Positions 1 to 8,572 of a stretch of DNA of 48,620 bases are shown here, one piece after another. The notes beneath the pieces were generated by a model. The model had not been told where the DNA came from. It searched no databases and worked only from the letters and a program-made list of their open reading frames with translations. Origin of the DNA: Caldilineaceae bacterium SB0664_bin_27 (lineage in GTDB: Bacteria > Chloroflexota > Anaerolineae > Caldilineales > Caldilineaceae). The stretch covers positions 1 to 48,620 of the forward strand of contig VXRG01000107.1 in the NCBI GenBank assembly GCA_009838625.1, written 5' to 3'. The first letter of the stretch is position 1. Each line of letters begins with the position of its first letter. Both the position numbers and the translations under genes were made by a program.

Positions 1-187
1 GGGGAATGCCTCCCACTCCCAGCGCGATGTCCAGGCTCAGACTACCCGTCGGGATCGACGCCACGTCCAGCCGCGTCGCCTCACCCAATCTCATGATAGT
101 CCCATCGCCATAACGGCGATTCAGATTGGCAATGGCTACTTCCAGCGCTTTGGCCGGTCCGTTGTTGGTTGATCGTTTCTTTGTCAT
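1..187 (-). CDS. recA: RecA recombinase, N-terminal 62 codons (partial)
   Basis: RecA binds single-stranded DNA, performs homologous strand exchange and triggers LexA self-cleavage. Only the N-terminus is present; the gene runs off the left edge. The reverse strand translates to [20 protein letters not shown], followed by the helix with [13 protein letters not shown] and then [18 protein letters not shown], the typical RecA segment just before the Walker A loop, which lies outside the window. The ATG at 185-187 is preceded by a good ribosome site (AAAGGAG). The frame is open to the edge. A consensus promoter with an SOS box lies about 100 bases upstream, which fits DNA-damage induction. Identification rests on the very conserved [14 protein letters not shown] segment and is secure. 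Confidence 0.95.
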   Translation of the reverse strand, partial: MTKKRSTNNGPAKALEVAIANLNRRYGDGTIMRLGEATRLDVASIPTGSLSLDIALGVGGIP

Positions 188-288
188 CGTTCTCCTTTAC
201 GGCCTGTTTGCGGCACTCCTGAACCTGTTCAGCGCGCCTTTTCCGAGCAGAGTCGCCAGTGTAATCCCCGAGGGGACCGATAGGGCCT

Positions 289-318
289 ATTATAGAACAT
301 GTGTTCATAATATGTCAA
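289..318 (-). promoter_or_regulatory. recA promoter with SOS (LexA) box in the spacer
   Basis: On the reverse strand there is a -35 TTGACA (313-318), an 18-base spacer and a -10 TATAAT (289-294). The spacer holds the palindrome GAACACATGTTC (295-306), which fits the Gram-positive/DinR type SOS consensus CGAAC-N4-GTTCG. LexA bound here would block RNA polymerase directly. The leader to the recA ATG is about 95 bases and includes a small TCCCCTCGGGGA hairpin. Nearly the same promoter sits at 30253-30281. Confidence 0.9.
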
Positions 319-747
319 AACGTCTGACTTGCAAGGGCGTTGCCTGGGTCATCTCCCCGCACAGGGGAGGCCGCTTGCGGCCGGCCGTCCCAAAAGGCGA
401 GGAGAGAGTGAAGAGTGAAAAACGCCTCCGACCGCCCTCGCAAGGGTAGCGCTCTTATACCGGTTGATACGAACTGCTTGCCGGGAGCTGGACCCCTGCG
501 GTTCCGGTACGCCCTTCGGAGACGCGAAGTGGAACGGAATCCGTCACTGCGCCCGCAACTCGAATTCTTCCACTGTCCGATTCTTGTCTATTGAAGGTAT
601 CAGCGACTATAATCCTCGCGCGATTCGGATCCCCTCATTCGAACTACAGATCTCAGCTACTTCAGACGTGAATAGAAAAACCTCCATTCCTACTTCAGAA
701 CTGACGCTGCAACTGTGCCCGACTGTGAGGCGTCATTTGGACTTGGC
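319..747. other. Intergenic region between recA promoter and small unknown gene
   Basis: No convincing gene is visible. Short G+C-rich hairpins lie at 353-369 (CTCCCC/GGGGAG, 5-base loop) and 369-382 (GGCCG/CGGCC). Open frames here lack ribosome sites and family resemblance. The two hairpins may be transcription ends or structured spacer; neither is followed by a T-run. Confidence 0.4.
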
Positions 748-1089
748 ATGAGTGTAAATCGTCGAAAACTGAACAGAGCCTGGGAAACGCTGCGGTCGCT
801 GCCGATTCCTGCCATTGGCTCCGACCGCCTGGTTGACCTGCATGATGACCTGCTGCATTACGACACGGTGATTGCGCAGGAGATGCGGGAGTATTTGCGG
901 GGGCGCGTCATCAATCGGTTCCGTGTGCAGATCGATTGGGAGTTGGAGGAAACGCTGCGGTCGTTCAAGCCACAGTCTTCAGCGGAGATGGAATGCAGGC
1001 GGGAACTGCTACGTTACAAACGACGCATTGATGACGTAGTGCGCCAACTGCTCGTCGGTCAGCCTGAAGAACCCCCTCTCGAGTCGTAG
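748..1089 (+). CDS. Small charged helical protein, unknown function
   Basis: I do not recognise this 113-residue product. It is rich in charged and helix-forming residues (for example RAWETLRSLPIP, DLHDDLLHYDTVIAQEM, ECRRELLRYKRRIDDVV), has no signal peptide and no membrane segment, and looks like a small soluble all-helical protein. I prefer the ATG at 748 over the GTG at 715; neither has a strong ribosome site. It ends 26 bases before the convergent lysA stop. The even amino-acid composition and amphipathic pattern argue that it is translated, but no function can be given. Confidence 0.5.
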   Translation: MSVNRRKLNRAWETLRSLPIPAIGSDRLVDLHDDLLHYDTVIAQEMREYLRGRVINRFRVQIDWELEETLRSFKPQSSAEMECRRELLRYKRRIDDVVRQLLVGQPEEPPLES

Positions 1090-1115
1090 TCCGCCGCACT
1101 TGCCCTTTCGGCCTT

Positions 1116-2441
1116 TCAATCAATATCCCGCAGCAGAAGATCTTCGACCGTTTCGCGGCGCTGCGCCAGCTGCGCGACGCCTGCGCGCAGCATCACGACA
1201 GCCGGCCTCAAGGCTCCGTTGTAGTTGCTGGCCATCATGAGTTGGTAGGCGCCACAAACCGGAACGGCCAGCAGTTCCCCTGATCTGATCTCGGGCAATG
1301 GCAGGTCCTCGATCAGCAGATCGCCGCTCTCGCAGTATGGGCCGGCCAGCCAGGCGTTTTCGGAAATCGGCGCCCTGTTCAGCGGGTCTGTAACCGGCAG
1401 CGCAGAATAGCGCGCCTGGTAGAGGGACGGGCGAATGTTGTCGGCCATTCCGCCGTCAAGCAGAAGCCAGCGCCGACCTCCCGCTCGTTTGACAGTCCCT
1501 ACCTTATAGACGGCGATGCCGGCGCGTGCGACAAGGCTACGCCCCGGCTCCACCTGCAGACGCGGTAGGGGCACGGCATAGGGCGACAGCTTTTCTGCCA
1601 TCGCCGCGGCAACTGTCGCGACGTATTGCTCGATCGACTGGTGAGGGAGATCTGTTTCATGGTAGGCGGTGCCCCAACCGCCTCCGGGGCTGAGCACCTG
1701 GGGCCACCAGTTGAGTTGCCGCTGCAAATGGCCCATCAACTCACACACCACTTCAAGAGCGGGCAGAACTTGCTCGGCAGCGTGGAAATGCGATCCCTGG
1801 TGGAAGTGCAGTCCGGTCACGGACAGGTCATTACGCTGGCAGAATGCGATTGCGTCAACACATTGATCGGCATCCATCCCAAATTTGCTGTCGTGCTGTC
1901 CTGTCTGGCGGAAGTGATGGGTGTCCACCGCGTAGCCTGGCCGTACCCGCAACCAGAGTGCCGGCGCGCTGCCCCGGGCGGGCGCCAGGTGGGCGATGCG
2001 CTCCAACTCAGAAAGGTTGTCGACGACGATGGTCCCGGCGTGGGCGATACCTGCCTGCAGATCCGCCTGGCTCTTGTTGACGCCGTGCATCAGGAGCTGG
2101 GCTCGCGGGACACCAGCGGTGCGGGCGATGTGCATCTCACCGACGCCGGTGCAGTCCAAGAGCAGGCCGTGCGCCGCCATCAGACGGGCCATAGCCAGAT
2201 TCAGAGATGCTTTGCCGGCATAGGTGATGCCAGCAGGGCCGGGATAGTGGCGGCTGAGGGCATCTTGATAGGCCTGGACTGCACTGTCGATGGTCTGAAG
2301 ATCGTAAATGTAGAGAGGCGTACTCCATTCTGAGGCCAGACTGTTCAGGCCACAGCCGCCAACGTGCAGCGAGGGGCTGCCGCTTTCGTCGGTACGCAGG
2401 GCAACTGTGTCGGGGAAGAGTGAGAGGCGGTCACGATACAT
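1116..2441 (-). CDS. lysA: Diaminopimelate decarboxylase
   Basis: This PLP enzyme decarboxylates meso-diaminopimelate to L-lysine, the last step of lysine synthesis, in the cytoplasm. The 441-residue protein shows the fold-III layout. The PLP lysine is K77 in YAGKAS, a His-Gly-Ser motif HQGSH is at 214-218, the phosphate loop GGGWG at 253-257, EPGRS at 298-302, and the active-site CESGD at 370-374, whose cysteine is typical of decarboxylases acting on basic amino acids. Length is normal for the family. The ATG has AAAGG upstream. The CESGD motif plus genomic isolation from arginine or polyamine genes favours LysA over ornithine/arginine decarboxylases, although carboxynorspermidine decarboxylase-type relatives cannot be wholly excluded. 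Confidence 0.87.
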   Translation of the reverse strand: MYRDRLSLFPDTVALRTDESGSPSLHVGGCGLNSLASEWSTPLYIYDLQTIDSAVQAYQDALSRHYPGPAGITYAGKASLNLAMARLMAAHGLLLDCTGVGEMHIARTAGVPRAQLLMHGVNKSQADLQAGIAHAGTIVVDNLSELERIAHLAPARGSAPALWLRVRPGYAVDTHHFRQTGQHDSKFGMDADQCVDAIAFCQRNDLSVTGLHFHQGSHFHAAEQVLPALEVVCELMGHLQRQLNWWPQVLSPGGGWGTAYHETDLPHQSIEQYVATVAAAMAEKLSPYAVPLPRLQVEPGRSLVARAGIAVYKVGTVKRAGGRRWLLLDGGMADNIRPSLYQARYSALPVTDPLNRAPISENAWLAGPYCESGDLLIEDLPLPEIRSGELLAVPVCGAYQLMMASNYNGALRPAVVMLRAGVAQLAQRRETVEDLLLRDID

Positions 2442-2544
2442 CGCAGGTACCTTTGGATAGAGGTTGATGGCAGAGGTTGATGGCAGAGGCGACCGAGAGT
2501 AACCGCCAGGCAGATGACAGGCTGAAGATGGCGAAGAGCGGAAT

Positions 2545-3462
2545 CTAAAGCAGCACCATGAGGATTCCGCCGATGGTGATCAGACCGCCGATGATGCTGT
2601 TGAATGAAGGGATCTCGCGCAACAGGAGCGCGCCCAGCAGGACCCCGCCCAGCACCTCCTGCGTAGCGATAAGATTGACATAGGTGGCGTTCACCCGTCG
2701 CAGGGCCGCGTTGTAGAGGGTGTGGCCGCATGCCAGAGGGAAGACACCGAGGGCGACGATGCTGGCGACGGCGGGCCAGCTGAAGCTGCCGGGCGTATGG
2801 GTCGCGGCCGCGGCTGGAAGCAGCCAGAGCGCAGCCAGCAAGTAGACTGCGCCGGCGTAGAGCAGAAGTGGGAAACGTTCTCGCTGGCTGCGGCCGGCAA
2901 TGCTGTAGAGTGCGTAGGTGACAGCGCTTCCCAGTGCCAGCAGATCACCGATCAACGTGCGGCTGGTGAAGTTGTATGATGCGCTGCCGCCTTGCCGGAA
3001 AAACGCAAGTGCCGGCTCGAACCCCGACAGGACGGCCACGCCGAGGACAGCTACGAGGATGCCAAGCCATTTGCGTTTCGACAGTGGTTCGCGGAGCGCG
3101 AAGCGGGACAGCAGCGCGACCCAAATGGGCGCGGTATACATGATCGCCAGGCTATTGGTTATCGTCGTAAACTCGAGAGAGTAGGCGTAGAAGAAGAAGT
3201 GGAGTGCAGCGACCAGCCCGACGAGGGCAAGACGAGGCCAATTGGATGAGAGGAGGCCGCGCCAATTCGAGCCGCCCCACGCACCCCGGCTACGGAGGAG
3301 TACCACGCCGGACACGACGATGCCGGCGACCAGGAGACGACCGGCTGCGATTTCGAAAGAGGATACGGAGCGGGCGGCCCAACGCACCAGCACGGGGCTC
3401 GTGCTGAAAAAGAGGACGGCGATCGCTACCAGAGCCAGCCCGCGACGTTCTGCGACTGTCAC
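2545..3462 (-). CDS. EamA (drug/metabolite transporter) family permease
   Basis: A 305-residue integral membrane protein with about ten hydrophobic helices arranged as two EamA repeats. The first begins LALVAIAVLFFSTSPVLVRW and the second lies around TLIGDLLALGSAVTYALYSI, the usual DMT layout. Such carriers move small metabolites (amino acids, sugars, drugs) across the inner membrane; the substrate cannot be read from sequence. The frame starts with GTG at 3460-3462, shortly after an in-frame stop, so no longer version is possible; the ribosome site is weak. It lies upstream of lysA on the same strand, 103 bases away, and may be cotranscribed. The gap contains a 13-base tandem duplication (2461-2486). 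Confidence 0.85.
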   Translation of the reverse strand: MTVAERRGLALVAIAVLFFSTSPVLVRWAARSVSSFEIAAGRLLVAGIVVSGVVLLRSRGAWGGSNWRGLLSSNWPRLALVGLVAALHFFFYAYSLEFTTITNSLAIMYTAPIWVALLSRFALREPLSKRKWLGILVAVLGVAVLSGFEPALAFFRQGGSASYNFTSRTLIGDLLALGSAVTYALYSIAGRSQRERFPLLLYAGAVYLLAALWLLPAAAATHTPGSFSWPAVASIVALGVFPLACGHTLYNAALRRVNATYVNLIATQEVLGGVLLGALLLREIPSFNSIIGGLITIGGILMVLL

Positions 3463-3528
3463 GAATTCGGTCCAGACTGTGCGCGGGCATCACACCTGCG
3501 CTTTCCGGGGTGGAGATCTTTGGCCGCT

Positions 3529-3660
3529 CTAGGGGGCGGCGGGCGTAATCGCCACGTAGACAAGGCTCAACACCATGCTGAGCGCGATCAGCAGGCTGAG
3601 AAAGTAGAATATCTTTTCGTTGCGGCTCAAGCGGCGGCGTCTGCCCCGTCTACGGCTCAT
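3529..3660 (-). CDS. 43-residue basic single-pass membrane peptide
   Basis: A short frame below usual gene-calling limits. The N-terminus is strongly basic (MSRRRGRRRRLSRNEK) and is followed by one hydrophobic stretch (FYFLSLLIALSMVLSLVYVA) and a short tail. This predicts a small inner-membrane protein with its arginine-rich end in the cytoplasm. The ATG at 3658-3660 has GGAAAGGG upstream at suitable spacing, and the gene ends at a TAG. It follows the GT-C membrane protein on the same strand, about 150 bases away. Function is unknown; the basic patch could touch lipid headgroups or RNA. Composition and ribosome site support real translation. Confidence 0.65.
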   Translation of the reverse strand: MSRRRGRRRRLSRNEKIFYFLSLLIALSMVLSLVYVAITPAAP

Positions 3661-3807
3661 GCGTAGTCCCTTTCCGACCGAAGTTCAAGTGATGGGAGTG
3701 GTGAACATTGTCATCGTAGCTCAGATCGGGTCCCATCAGCCACTCGAATCATAGTCGAAATCGGACTGCGGATCAAGGCACTGGGGCGTTTGTAACCGGT
3801 TCGGCGC

Positions 3808-6186
3808 TTACTCGATGCGCAGGGGACCGAGGAGAAGCCGGTCCTCTTGCGCCGGGTTGATCCTGTCGAGCACGCGCAGGCGTTGAAAATCGGGCCGGGT
3901 GTACAGGCCGATCTCGATCTGATAGAGTCCTGAAGGCGCGTTCGGCGGGACAGCGAAAGTGTGCACGGTCGCAACAGTCTCGCCGGAGGTCCAGAATTCG
4001 GTTGGCGGGGACGGCTGCAGGTCGGCGCCGCCGAACATTTCGAAGCTGTCGGTCAGCAGATGGGCGAAGACCGTATACGATTCGACCACCTGTCCTGATG
4101 CGGCCCAGTACAGGATAACGGTCATCTCCTCGCCAGGAACCGGGGTACGGGTATTGAAGTTGTAGCCGGCCAGGGTGATGTTGTCGTCAAACTGCACGTG
4201 CAGTGGAATGGGGATGCTAAGGCCGCCGTCCTGGGAAACGTCCGCCTTCCCGCCAGGCTGGCAGTCCGAAGGGGTGAACCCAGTGGGGCAGATGGTCACC
4301 TCGCCGAACGTATAGCCAGTGCCGCCGTCGACTTGAGGCAGACGTTCGCCGCTGCGGTGATCGTAGAAGCCCACCTGCCAACTGGCCCGATTCGGTGTAT
4401 GGGCCGTCATCGGAATTACAACAGTATAGCTGTCGAGCAGAAGGCGGCCCGGCTGCCAGCCGCTGGTCGGGCGCAGCCCGCCGCCGGGCATTGTATCCAG
4501 TTGCGCGACTGTCAGTGCGGTGCCGTCCACGAGATGGATGAAGAGGGACAAGTCATCGGACAACGGGGCGTTGGTCAGGTACGCCAGATCCACCTGCACT
4601 TCGTCACCGGGAAAAACGGTCGGTACTCGATGATCTGTTTCGCTCGCCTGCTCTTGCTGACCATCATACAGTGCGACAGCATGTTGCAGCTGAATCTCGG
4701 TGTTTCCGGCGAGAAAGAGAGAGCGGGGCGTCGGAGAGACGATAGTGTTCGTACCGGCGTCAGGAACTGACATTGGCGGGGGCCTGTAGGCGGGCTGGAT
4801 CAGAAAGAAGGGTGTAGCCAGCGTGAGCAGTCCGAGGGCAGAGGTGACACTCCAGCCGATTCGGTGGCCGAATCTTCTGCCCCATCCCGTCCAGCCAGAC
4901 GTCCAGAGCAGCGCCAGAACGGGCAGCGCGGCGAAGAAGTAACGTCCCTGGGCGGCCGGCGCGACCCGCATAAAGCGCAGCCAGGAAATGGTCAGAACGA
5001 GCAGCCACAGAATGAGAAAGGCGTGAGGCACGCGGAGGTTGAACCGGGTTGCAGAGCGGGCGCCGGCGGCGCGCGTTTCCCGGGCGAGATGGAACAGCAG
5101 GCCAAGCGCGACGCCGGCGACGACAACACGCAACGCCAGGTAGACCCATGTCGGATAGGGAAGGTTTAGCCAGCCAAACAGCCCCCAGAAGGAACGTTCC
5201 AGGCCTCCCAACTCGCTCAGGATCTGCGACGGGCCGGCCGGGATGACCCGAAACAAGATGTTCGCTTCCCACATCTCCCAAGCCAAGGGGTCACCATAGA
5301 GCCGCCAGTTGCGCAGGTACCACCAGCCGGCGAGCAGAGCGGCGGGAACGGCCGTCCACTGGGCAGCATCGAAGATGGGGCGCAGGTTGCGGATGCGCCA
5401 GGCCAGCCACAGAACTGCGATCGCGCAGACACCGACCAGGCCCAGTCCACTCAGTTTGGAAAGCAGCGCCAAGCCGAGCGCGGCGCCGAGTTTCAACAGG
5501 CGGCTGCGTTGCGGCCGGCCTCCCTCTACCAGCATCTCCGTCAGTTGCCACAGCACAAGCGCGGCGGCTGCATTGACGGCGTTGTCATTGCTGACGGAGG
5601 CGCTGATGAAGGCAAATTGAGGCATGAAGGCGGCGAAGGCGGCGCCGAGCAGGGCATTTTGCGGGGAGAGAAGGAGGAGAAGAGTGCGGTAGACCGAATA
5701 GACTGTCACTGCACCGAGGAAGACGGAGAAGAGACGGGCGACGTGCAAGGCAAGGACTGACCGGCGCCAGGGGAAGCGTTCCGCCGGCTGATGGTGGATC
5801 AGATAGTTGCGGTTGATGGCTGTATCAGGTTGACCTATGGCGCGGTGGGGGTTGGCGCGGGCGAAAAGTTCAGGGAAGTCGGACTGATCAATCAGTGCGG
5901 TAAGCAGAGCCGCGCCGGCGTAGTAGGCGGGCGCCTGTGTGCCTTGCTGCCGCCAGAGGGCGCGCGAATTCGGTTCTGCGACCGGTAGTGTCCGCTGCGT
6001 CACCAGATGTTGAACAAAGGCGAAATGCCAGATTTCGTCGGGCGCTTCAAAAGGCGGGGTTAAAAAACTGAACAGGCTGGCAAGCAGGAGGTAGAACGCC
6101 AACAGATGGCGAATCGTGGGGCGAACAACAGGGAGAGCAGGAGCGAATCGGCGCGGCGCCTCCCCCGTTTCACGGGATTGGGACAT
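3808..6186 (-). CDS. Large GT-C/DUF2142-like membrane glycosyltransferase
   Basis: A 792-residue protein with one N-terminal membrane helix, then a loop with an acidic pair (PPFEAPDEIWHFAFVQHL), many further hydrophobic helices to about residue 440, and a C-terminal half with little hydrophobic character that looks like one or two beta-sandwich domains. The first-loop Asp-Glu and the QAPAYY and SVSNDN segments are typical of polyprenyl-phosphate-sugar-dependent GT-C enzymes of the DUF2142/PMT type, which add sugars outside the membrane. It starts at the base right after the stop of the GT2 gene (TAA then ATG), so the two are cotranscribed. The GT2 enzyme probably makes the lipid-linked sugar that this protein uses. 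The exact acceptor is unknown. Confidence 0.75.
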   Translation of the reverse strand: MSQSRETGEAPRRFAPALPVVRPTIRHLLAFYLLLASLFSFLTPPFEAPDEIWHFAFVQHLVTQRTLPVAEPNSRALWRQQGTQAPAYYAGAALLTALIDQSDFPELFARANPHRAIGQPDTAINRNYLIHHQPAERFPWRRSVLALHVARLFSVFLGAVTVYSVYRTLLLLLSPQNALLGAAFAAFMPQFAFISASVSNDNAVNAAAALVLWQLTEMLVEGGRPQRSRLLKLGAALGLALLSKLSGLGLVGVCAIAVLWLAWRIRNLRPIFDAAQWTAVPAALLAGWWYLRNWRLYGDPLAWEMWEANILFRVIPAGPSQILSELGGLERSFWGLFGWLNLPYPTWVYLALRVVVAGVALGLLFHLARETRAAGARSATRFNLRVPHAFLILWLLVLTISWLRFMRVAPAAQGRYFFAALPVLALLWTSGWTGWGRRFGHRIGWSVTSALGLLTLATPFFLIQPAYRPPPMSVPDAGTNTIVSPTPRSLFLAGNTEIQLQHAVALYDGQQEQASETDHRVPTVFPGDEVQVDLAYLTNAPLSDDLSLFIHLVDGTALTVAQLDTMPGGGLRPTSGWQPGRLLLDSYTVVIPMTAHTPNRASWQVGFYDHRSGERLPQVDGGTGYTFGEVTICPTGFTPSDCQPGGKADVSQDGGLSIPIPLHVQFDDNITLAGYNFNTRTPVPGEEMTVILYWAASGQVVESYTVFAHLLTDSFEMFGGADLQPSPPTEFWTSGETVATVHTFAVPPNAPSGLYQIEIGLYTRPDFQRLRVLDRINPAQEDRLLLGPLRIE

Positions 6187-7080
6187 TTACCTGGAGCTGG
6201 CTTTCGGTATCTGTTCTCCTGGCCCGGATAGTTTGTGAGAACCGGGGGAATTCGTCTCCTCGGTGGTGTTGCCGCTCTGTTCCGGACTCTCGGCATTGAC
6301 GCTCTCTGCAGTCCGCTTTGGCGGCCGCCAGAAGAAGAGATAGTAGAGCCAACTCTTGACAAACTGGAACCAGACATCCAACACCCGAAAGTTGGACTCT
6401 CCATTGGAGCGCACATATTCGTGGGTCGCGACTTCGCAGATCCGATACCCGCTGCGCACGGTCTTGATTACCATCTCCTGCTCGATCGTAGGGATCTCTG
6501 ATTCCAGCGCCAGGCTGCGCGCTACCTCGGCCCGGATCGCCCGGAATCCGTTCTGCGAGTCGGTCAGGCGCACTCCCTGGGTATAGTTGATGCTGAGTGT
6601 GATCACCTGGCTGCCAAAGAGACGGACGAACTGATTGATGGTGGCGTGCAGTTCGTCGCTCCCTCCCAACATGCGGGAGCCGGACACATGATCGGCGTTG
6701 CCGGCGATGATCGGCTGGACGAGCGCGGGAATGTCGCGGGGGTCATGGGAGCCGTCGGCGTCGATAAAGACGAGGATATCGCCACTGGCGTGGGCGATGC
6801 CGACGCGCAGGGCGTCGCCTTTGCCTTTACCGTTATCCAGCAGGAAGGTCGCGCCCAGTTCGGCGGCAATGGCCCGCGTGTCGTCGCTGCTGTGGCCGTC
6901 GACGACCAGCAGTTCGTCGGCATGGGGCGCGGCCCATTCGAGCACGGGGCGGATGTTGCGGCCCTCGTTGCGGCAGGGCACGATCACCGAAATTCGAACC
7001 TCGCGCCCATCCGGCCCCTGGCGTGTGATGGCAGTGGGCCGGGCGGGCTGGGTATACCAGTTGGGCAGGTTATCCGTCAC
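6187..7080 (-). CDS. GT2 family glycosyltransferase, polyprenyl-phosphate sugar synthase type
   Basis: A GT-A fold enzyme of about 297 residues that transfers a sugar from a nucleotide donor, probably to a polyprenyl phosphate carrier. Visible motifs are SVIVPCRNEGRNI near residue 30 (nucleotide-binding strand), DELLVVDGHSSDDT, the metal-binding DADGSHD (DxD) near residue 106, GSRML, and TDSQNGFRAI. These match dolichyl-phosphate-mannose-synthase-like proteins. A hydrophobic WLYYLFFW stretch follows, with a low-complexity Ser/Glu/Pro tail. The start is GTG (7078-7080) with AGGA upstream. It abuts the GT-C gene with no spacer, which links the two in one envelope-glycosylation step. The sugar is not identifiable. 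Confidence 0.85.
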   Translation of the reverse strand: MTDNLPNWYTQPARPTAITRQGPDGREVRISVIVPCRNEGRNIRPVLEWAAPHADELLVVDGHSSDDTRAIAAELGATFLLDNGKGKGDALRVGIAHASGDILVFIDADGSHDPRDIPALVQPIIAGNADHVSGSRMLGGSDELHATINQFVRLFGSQVITLSINYTQGVRLTDSQNGFRAIRAEVARSLALESEIPTIEQEMVIKTVRSGYRICEVATHEYVRSNGESNFRVLDVWFQFVKSWLYYLFFWRPPKRTAESVNAESPEQSGNTTEETNSPGSHKLSGPGEQIPKASSR

Positions 7081-7306
7081 GGATTGTCCTAGCTAAACAG
7101 GAAGATGGATTGGGCGCCGTGTGACAGGCGGCTGGGCCCTACTTTATCAGTATTCAATATCGATGCCAAGCCTCAGTGTCACCATTCCGCCGGAATTGAC
7201 CGGCAACAGACGATGCAGTAGAGTGCACAGTTGCCGGAAGCTGAATGCAGATTTCCCTGCTGTCAGAGACAGGTCCAGGCGGTCCAATTGACCGGATCGG
7301 ACGACC

Positions 7307-8332
7307 ATGACCATATGTGATCCAATCAGGGCGGCGGCTGCGGCTGCGCAGTCCGTCGGCATTGACCCGCACGAGGGCATACAGATCATCGGCGCGTCGC
7401 GCCTGGCCGACCGCCATCATCCACCTTTCGACCTGGGGCGGCCGGCGCTAGTACTTGACATCGCCGACGGGCCAACCGCGCAGGCGGTCTGTGCGGTGCT
7501 GGGCAATGCCTACCCTGACGACCATCCGCTACAGATCATCTGCTTGGACGGGAATGGAACTCGCGGTGCGCGGGCTGTGCCGCTAGAAGAACTTGACAGG
7601 CCGACCGGCATTGGCGAGGGCGCCTGCCTGTACGTACCCCCTCTACCCCGCAGCAGCTATGCCGATCTGCAGGAGGTAATGGCGCACTTGCGCGCGCCGT
7701 ACGGCTGCCCCTGGGACCGGGAGCAGACACTGGCGAGCACGCGGGCTTTTCTACTTGATGAGGTAGCGGAGGCGCTGGAAGCGATGGACTCCGAAGATGA
7801 GGCGCATGTCGCCGAGGAGTTGGGCGACGTGCTCGGGATCATCGCGATGATCGCGCAGATCGCGACCGAAGAGGGCCGCTTCCAGATGGCCGACGCAGTG
7901 CGGATGAGCGTCGAGAAGCTCATCCGGCGACACCCCCACGTCTTCGGCGAAGATGACATTGACGATATGGAACAGCTGTTTACGCGCTGGGAAGAGATCA
8001 AGGCGGAGGAGCGAGCGGCCCAGGACAGACCGGCGCGCGGCCCGTTGGATGCCGTGCCGGCGGCATTGCCGGCGCTGCGCAAGGCGCGTGAAATGCAAGC
8101 CAAGGCCGACAAGGCCGGTCTTCTCGACCGGGCCATGCTGGCGGAAAGCGATCCTGCGTTGCAGGGCCTGTTGCCGGAGGGCAGCGATGAGGAAAGGCTG
8201 GGTAGACTGCTGTGGTGCCTGGTCGCCCTGGCAAGAACGCGCGGCCTGGACGCGGAGGACGCGCTGCGCGCCTTCACAGGGCGTTGGCGCACACAGAATG
8301 CAGAGAATAGTGAGGGGCGAGAAGAGAGCTAG
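7307..8332 (+). CDS. mazG: MazG nucleotide pyrophosphohydrolase with N-terminal remnant of a tetrapyrrole-methylase domain
   Basis: MazG hydrolyses (d)NTPs to NMP and pyrophosphate for nucleotide-pool cleaning and stress control. The MazG domain starts near residue 119 (YADLQEVMAHLRAPYGCPWD) and has the acidic metal-binding helices DEVAEAL (151-157) and EELGDVL (170-176). Residues 25-113 (IIGASRLADRHHPPFD, YPDDHPLQIICLDG, LYVPPLP) resemble the C-terminal end of the methylase half in YabN-type methylase-MazG fusions, but the catalytic N-terminal part of that domain is absent. An in-frame TGA at 7289-7291 rules out a longer product. The start ATG has only a weak GGA upstream. A second, C-terminal helical region follows the pyrophosphohydrolase core. 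Confidence 0.88.
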   Translation: MTICDPIRAAAAAAQSVGIDPHEGIQIIGASRLADRHHPPFDLGRPALVLDIADGPTAQAVCAVLGNAYPDDHPLQIICLDGNGTRGARAVPLEELDRPTGIGEGACLYVPPLPRSSYADLQEVMAHLRAPYGCPWDREQTLASTRAFLLDEVAEALEAMDSEDEAHVAEELGDVLGIIAMIAQIATEEGRFQMADAVRMSVEKLIRRHPHVFGEDDIDDMEQLFTRWEEIKAEERAAQDRPARGPLDAVPAALPALRKAREMQAKADKAGLLDRAMLAESDPALQGLLPEGSDEERLGRLLWCLVALARTRGLDAEDALRAFTGRWRTQNAENSEGREES

Positions 8333-8403
8333 TGGGAGGGAGAAGTGAGTTCCTGCCGGCGTGAAGTACGACTCGGAACTCACTCTTGAACCAGCCCTTT
8401 CTT

Positions 8404-8433
8404 TTGAAGAATGGGGACTGAACGTGCTATACT
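8404..8433 (+). promoter_or_regulatory. Promoter of tRNA-Arg
   Basis: TTGAAG (8404-8409), an 18-base spacer and TATACT (8428-8433) lie 16 bases before the first tRNA base. Both boxes are close to the sigma-70 consensus. Confidence 0.6.
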
Positions 8434-8448
8434 TTGGCGTGCTTGTCT

Positions 8449-8522
8449 GCCCCGGTAGCTCAGTGGATTAGAGCATCTGACTTCGGATCAGAGGGTCGTG
8501 GGTTCGAATCCTACCCGGGGTG
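8449..8522 (+). tRNA. tRNA-Arg (anticodon TCG)
   Basis: The sequence folds as a standard cloverleaf. The acceptor GCCCCGG (8449-8455) pairs with CCGGGGT (8515-8521), with a G-U at the end. The D-arm is GCTC/GAGC. The anticodon stem TCTGA/TCAGA encloses loop CTTCGGA with anticodon TCG, which reads CGA. The T-arm GTGGG/CCTAC encloses TTCGAAT. Base 8522 is the discriminator, and CCA is not encoded. The TCG anticodon assigns it to arginine. Confidence 0.95.
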
Positions 8523-8572
8523 CTCACGTGTACGGCCTTTGCGAGGCCGACCAGACTTACCTTTGTTCCAAG

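Noticed and set aside
126..449. 107-residue plus-strand frame over recA and its promoter
   Set aside because: It lies antisense to clear RecA coding sequence and the promoter; no ribosome site or family resemblance.
464..751. 95-residue plus-strand frame in the intergenic region
   Set aside because: Low-complexity translation without ribosome site; it also overlaps the more convincing 748-1089 gene.
2461..2486. 13-base tandem duplication AGGTTGATGGCAG
   Set aside because: Only two copies in a short intergenic gap; likely replication slippage without function.
7147..7314. Possible 55-residue minus-strand gene divergent from mazG (LSLTAGKSAFSFRQLC...)
   Set aside because: Some protein-like strands, but it overlaps the mazG start, has no good ribosome site and no recognised family. 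Not strong enough to list.
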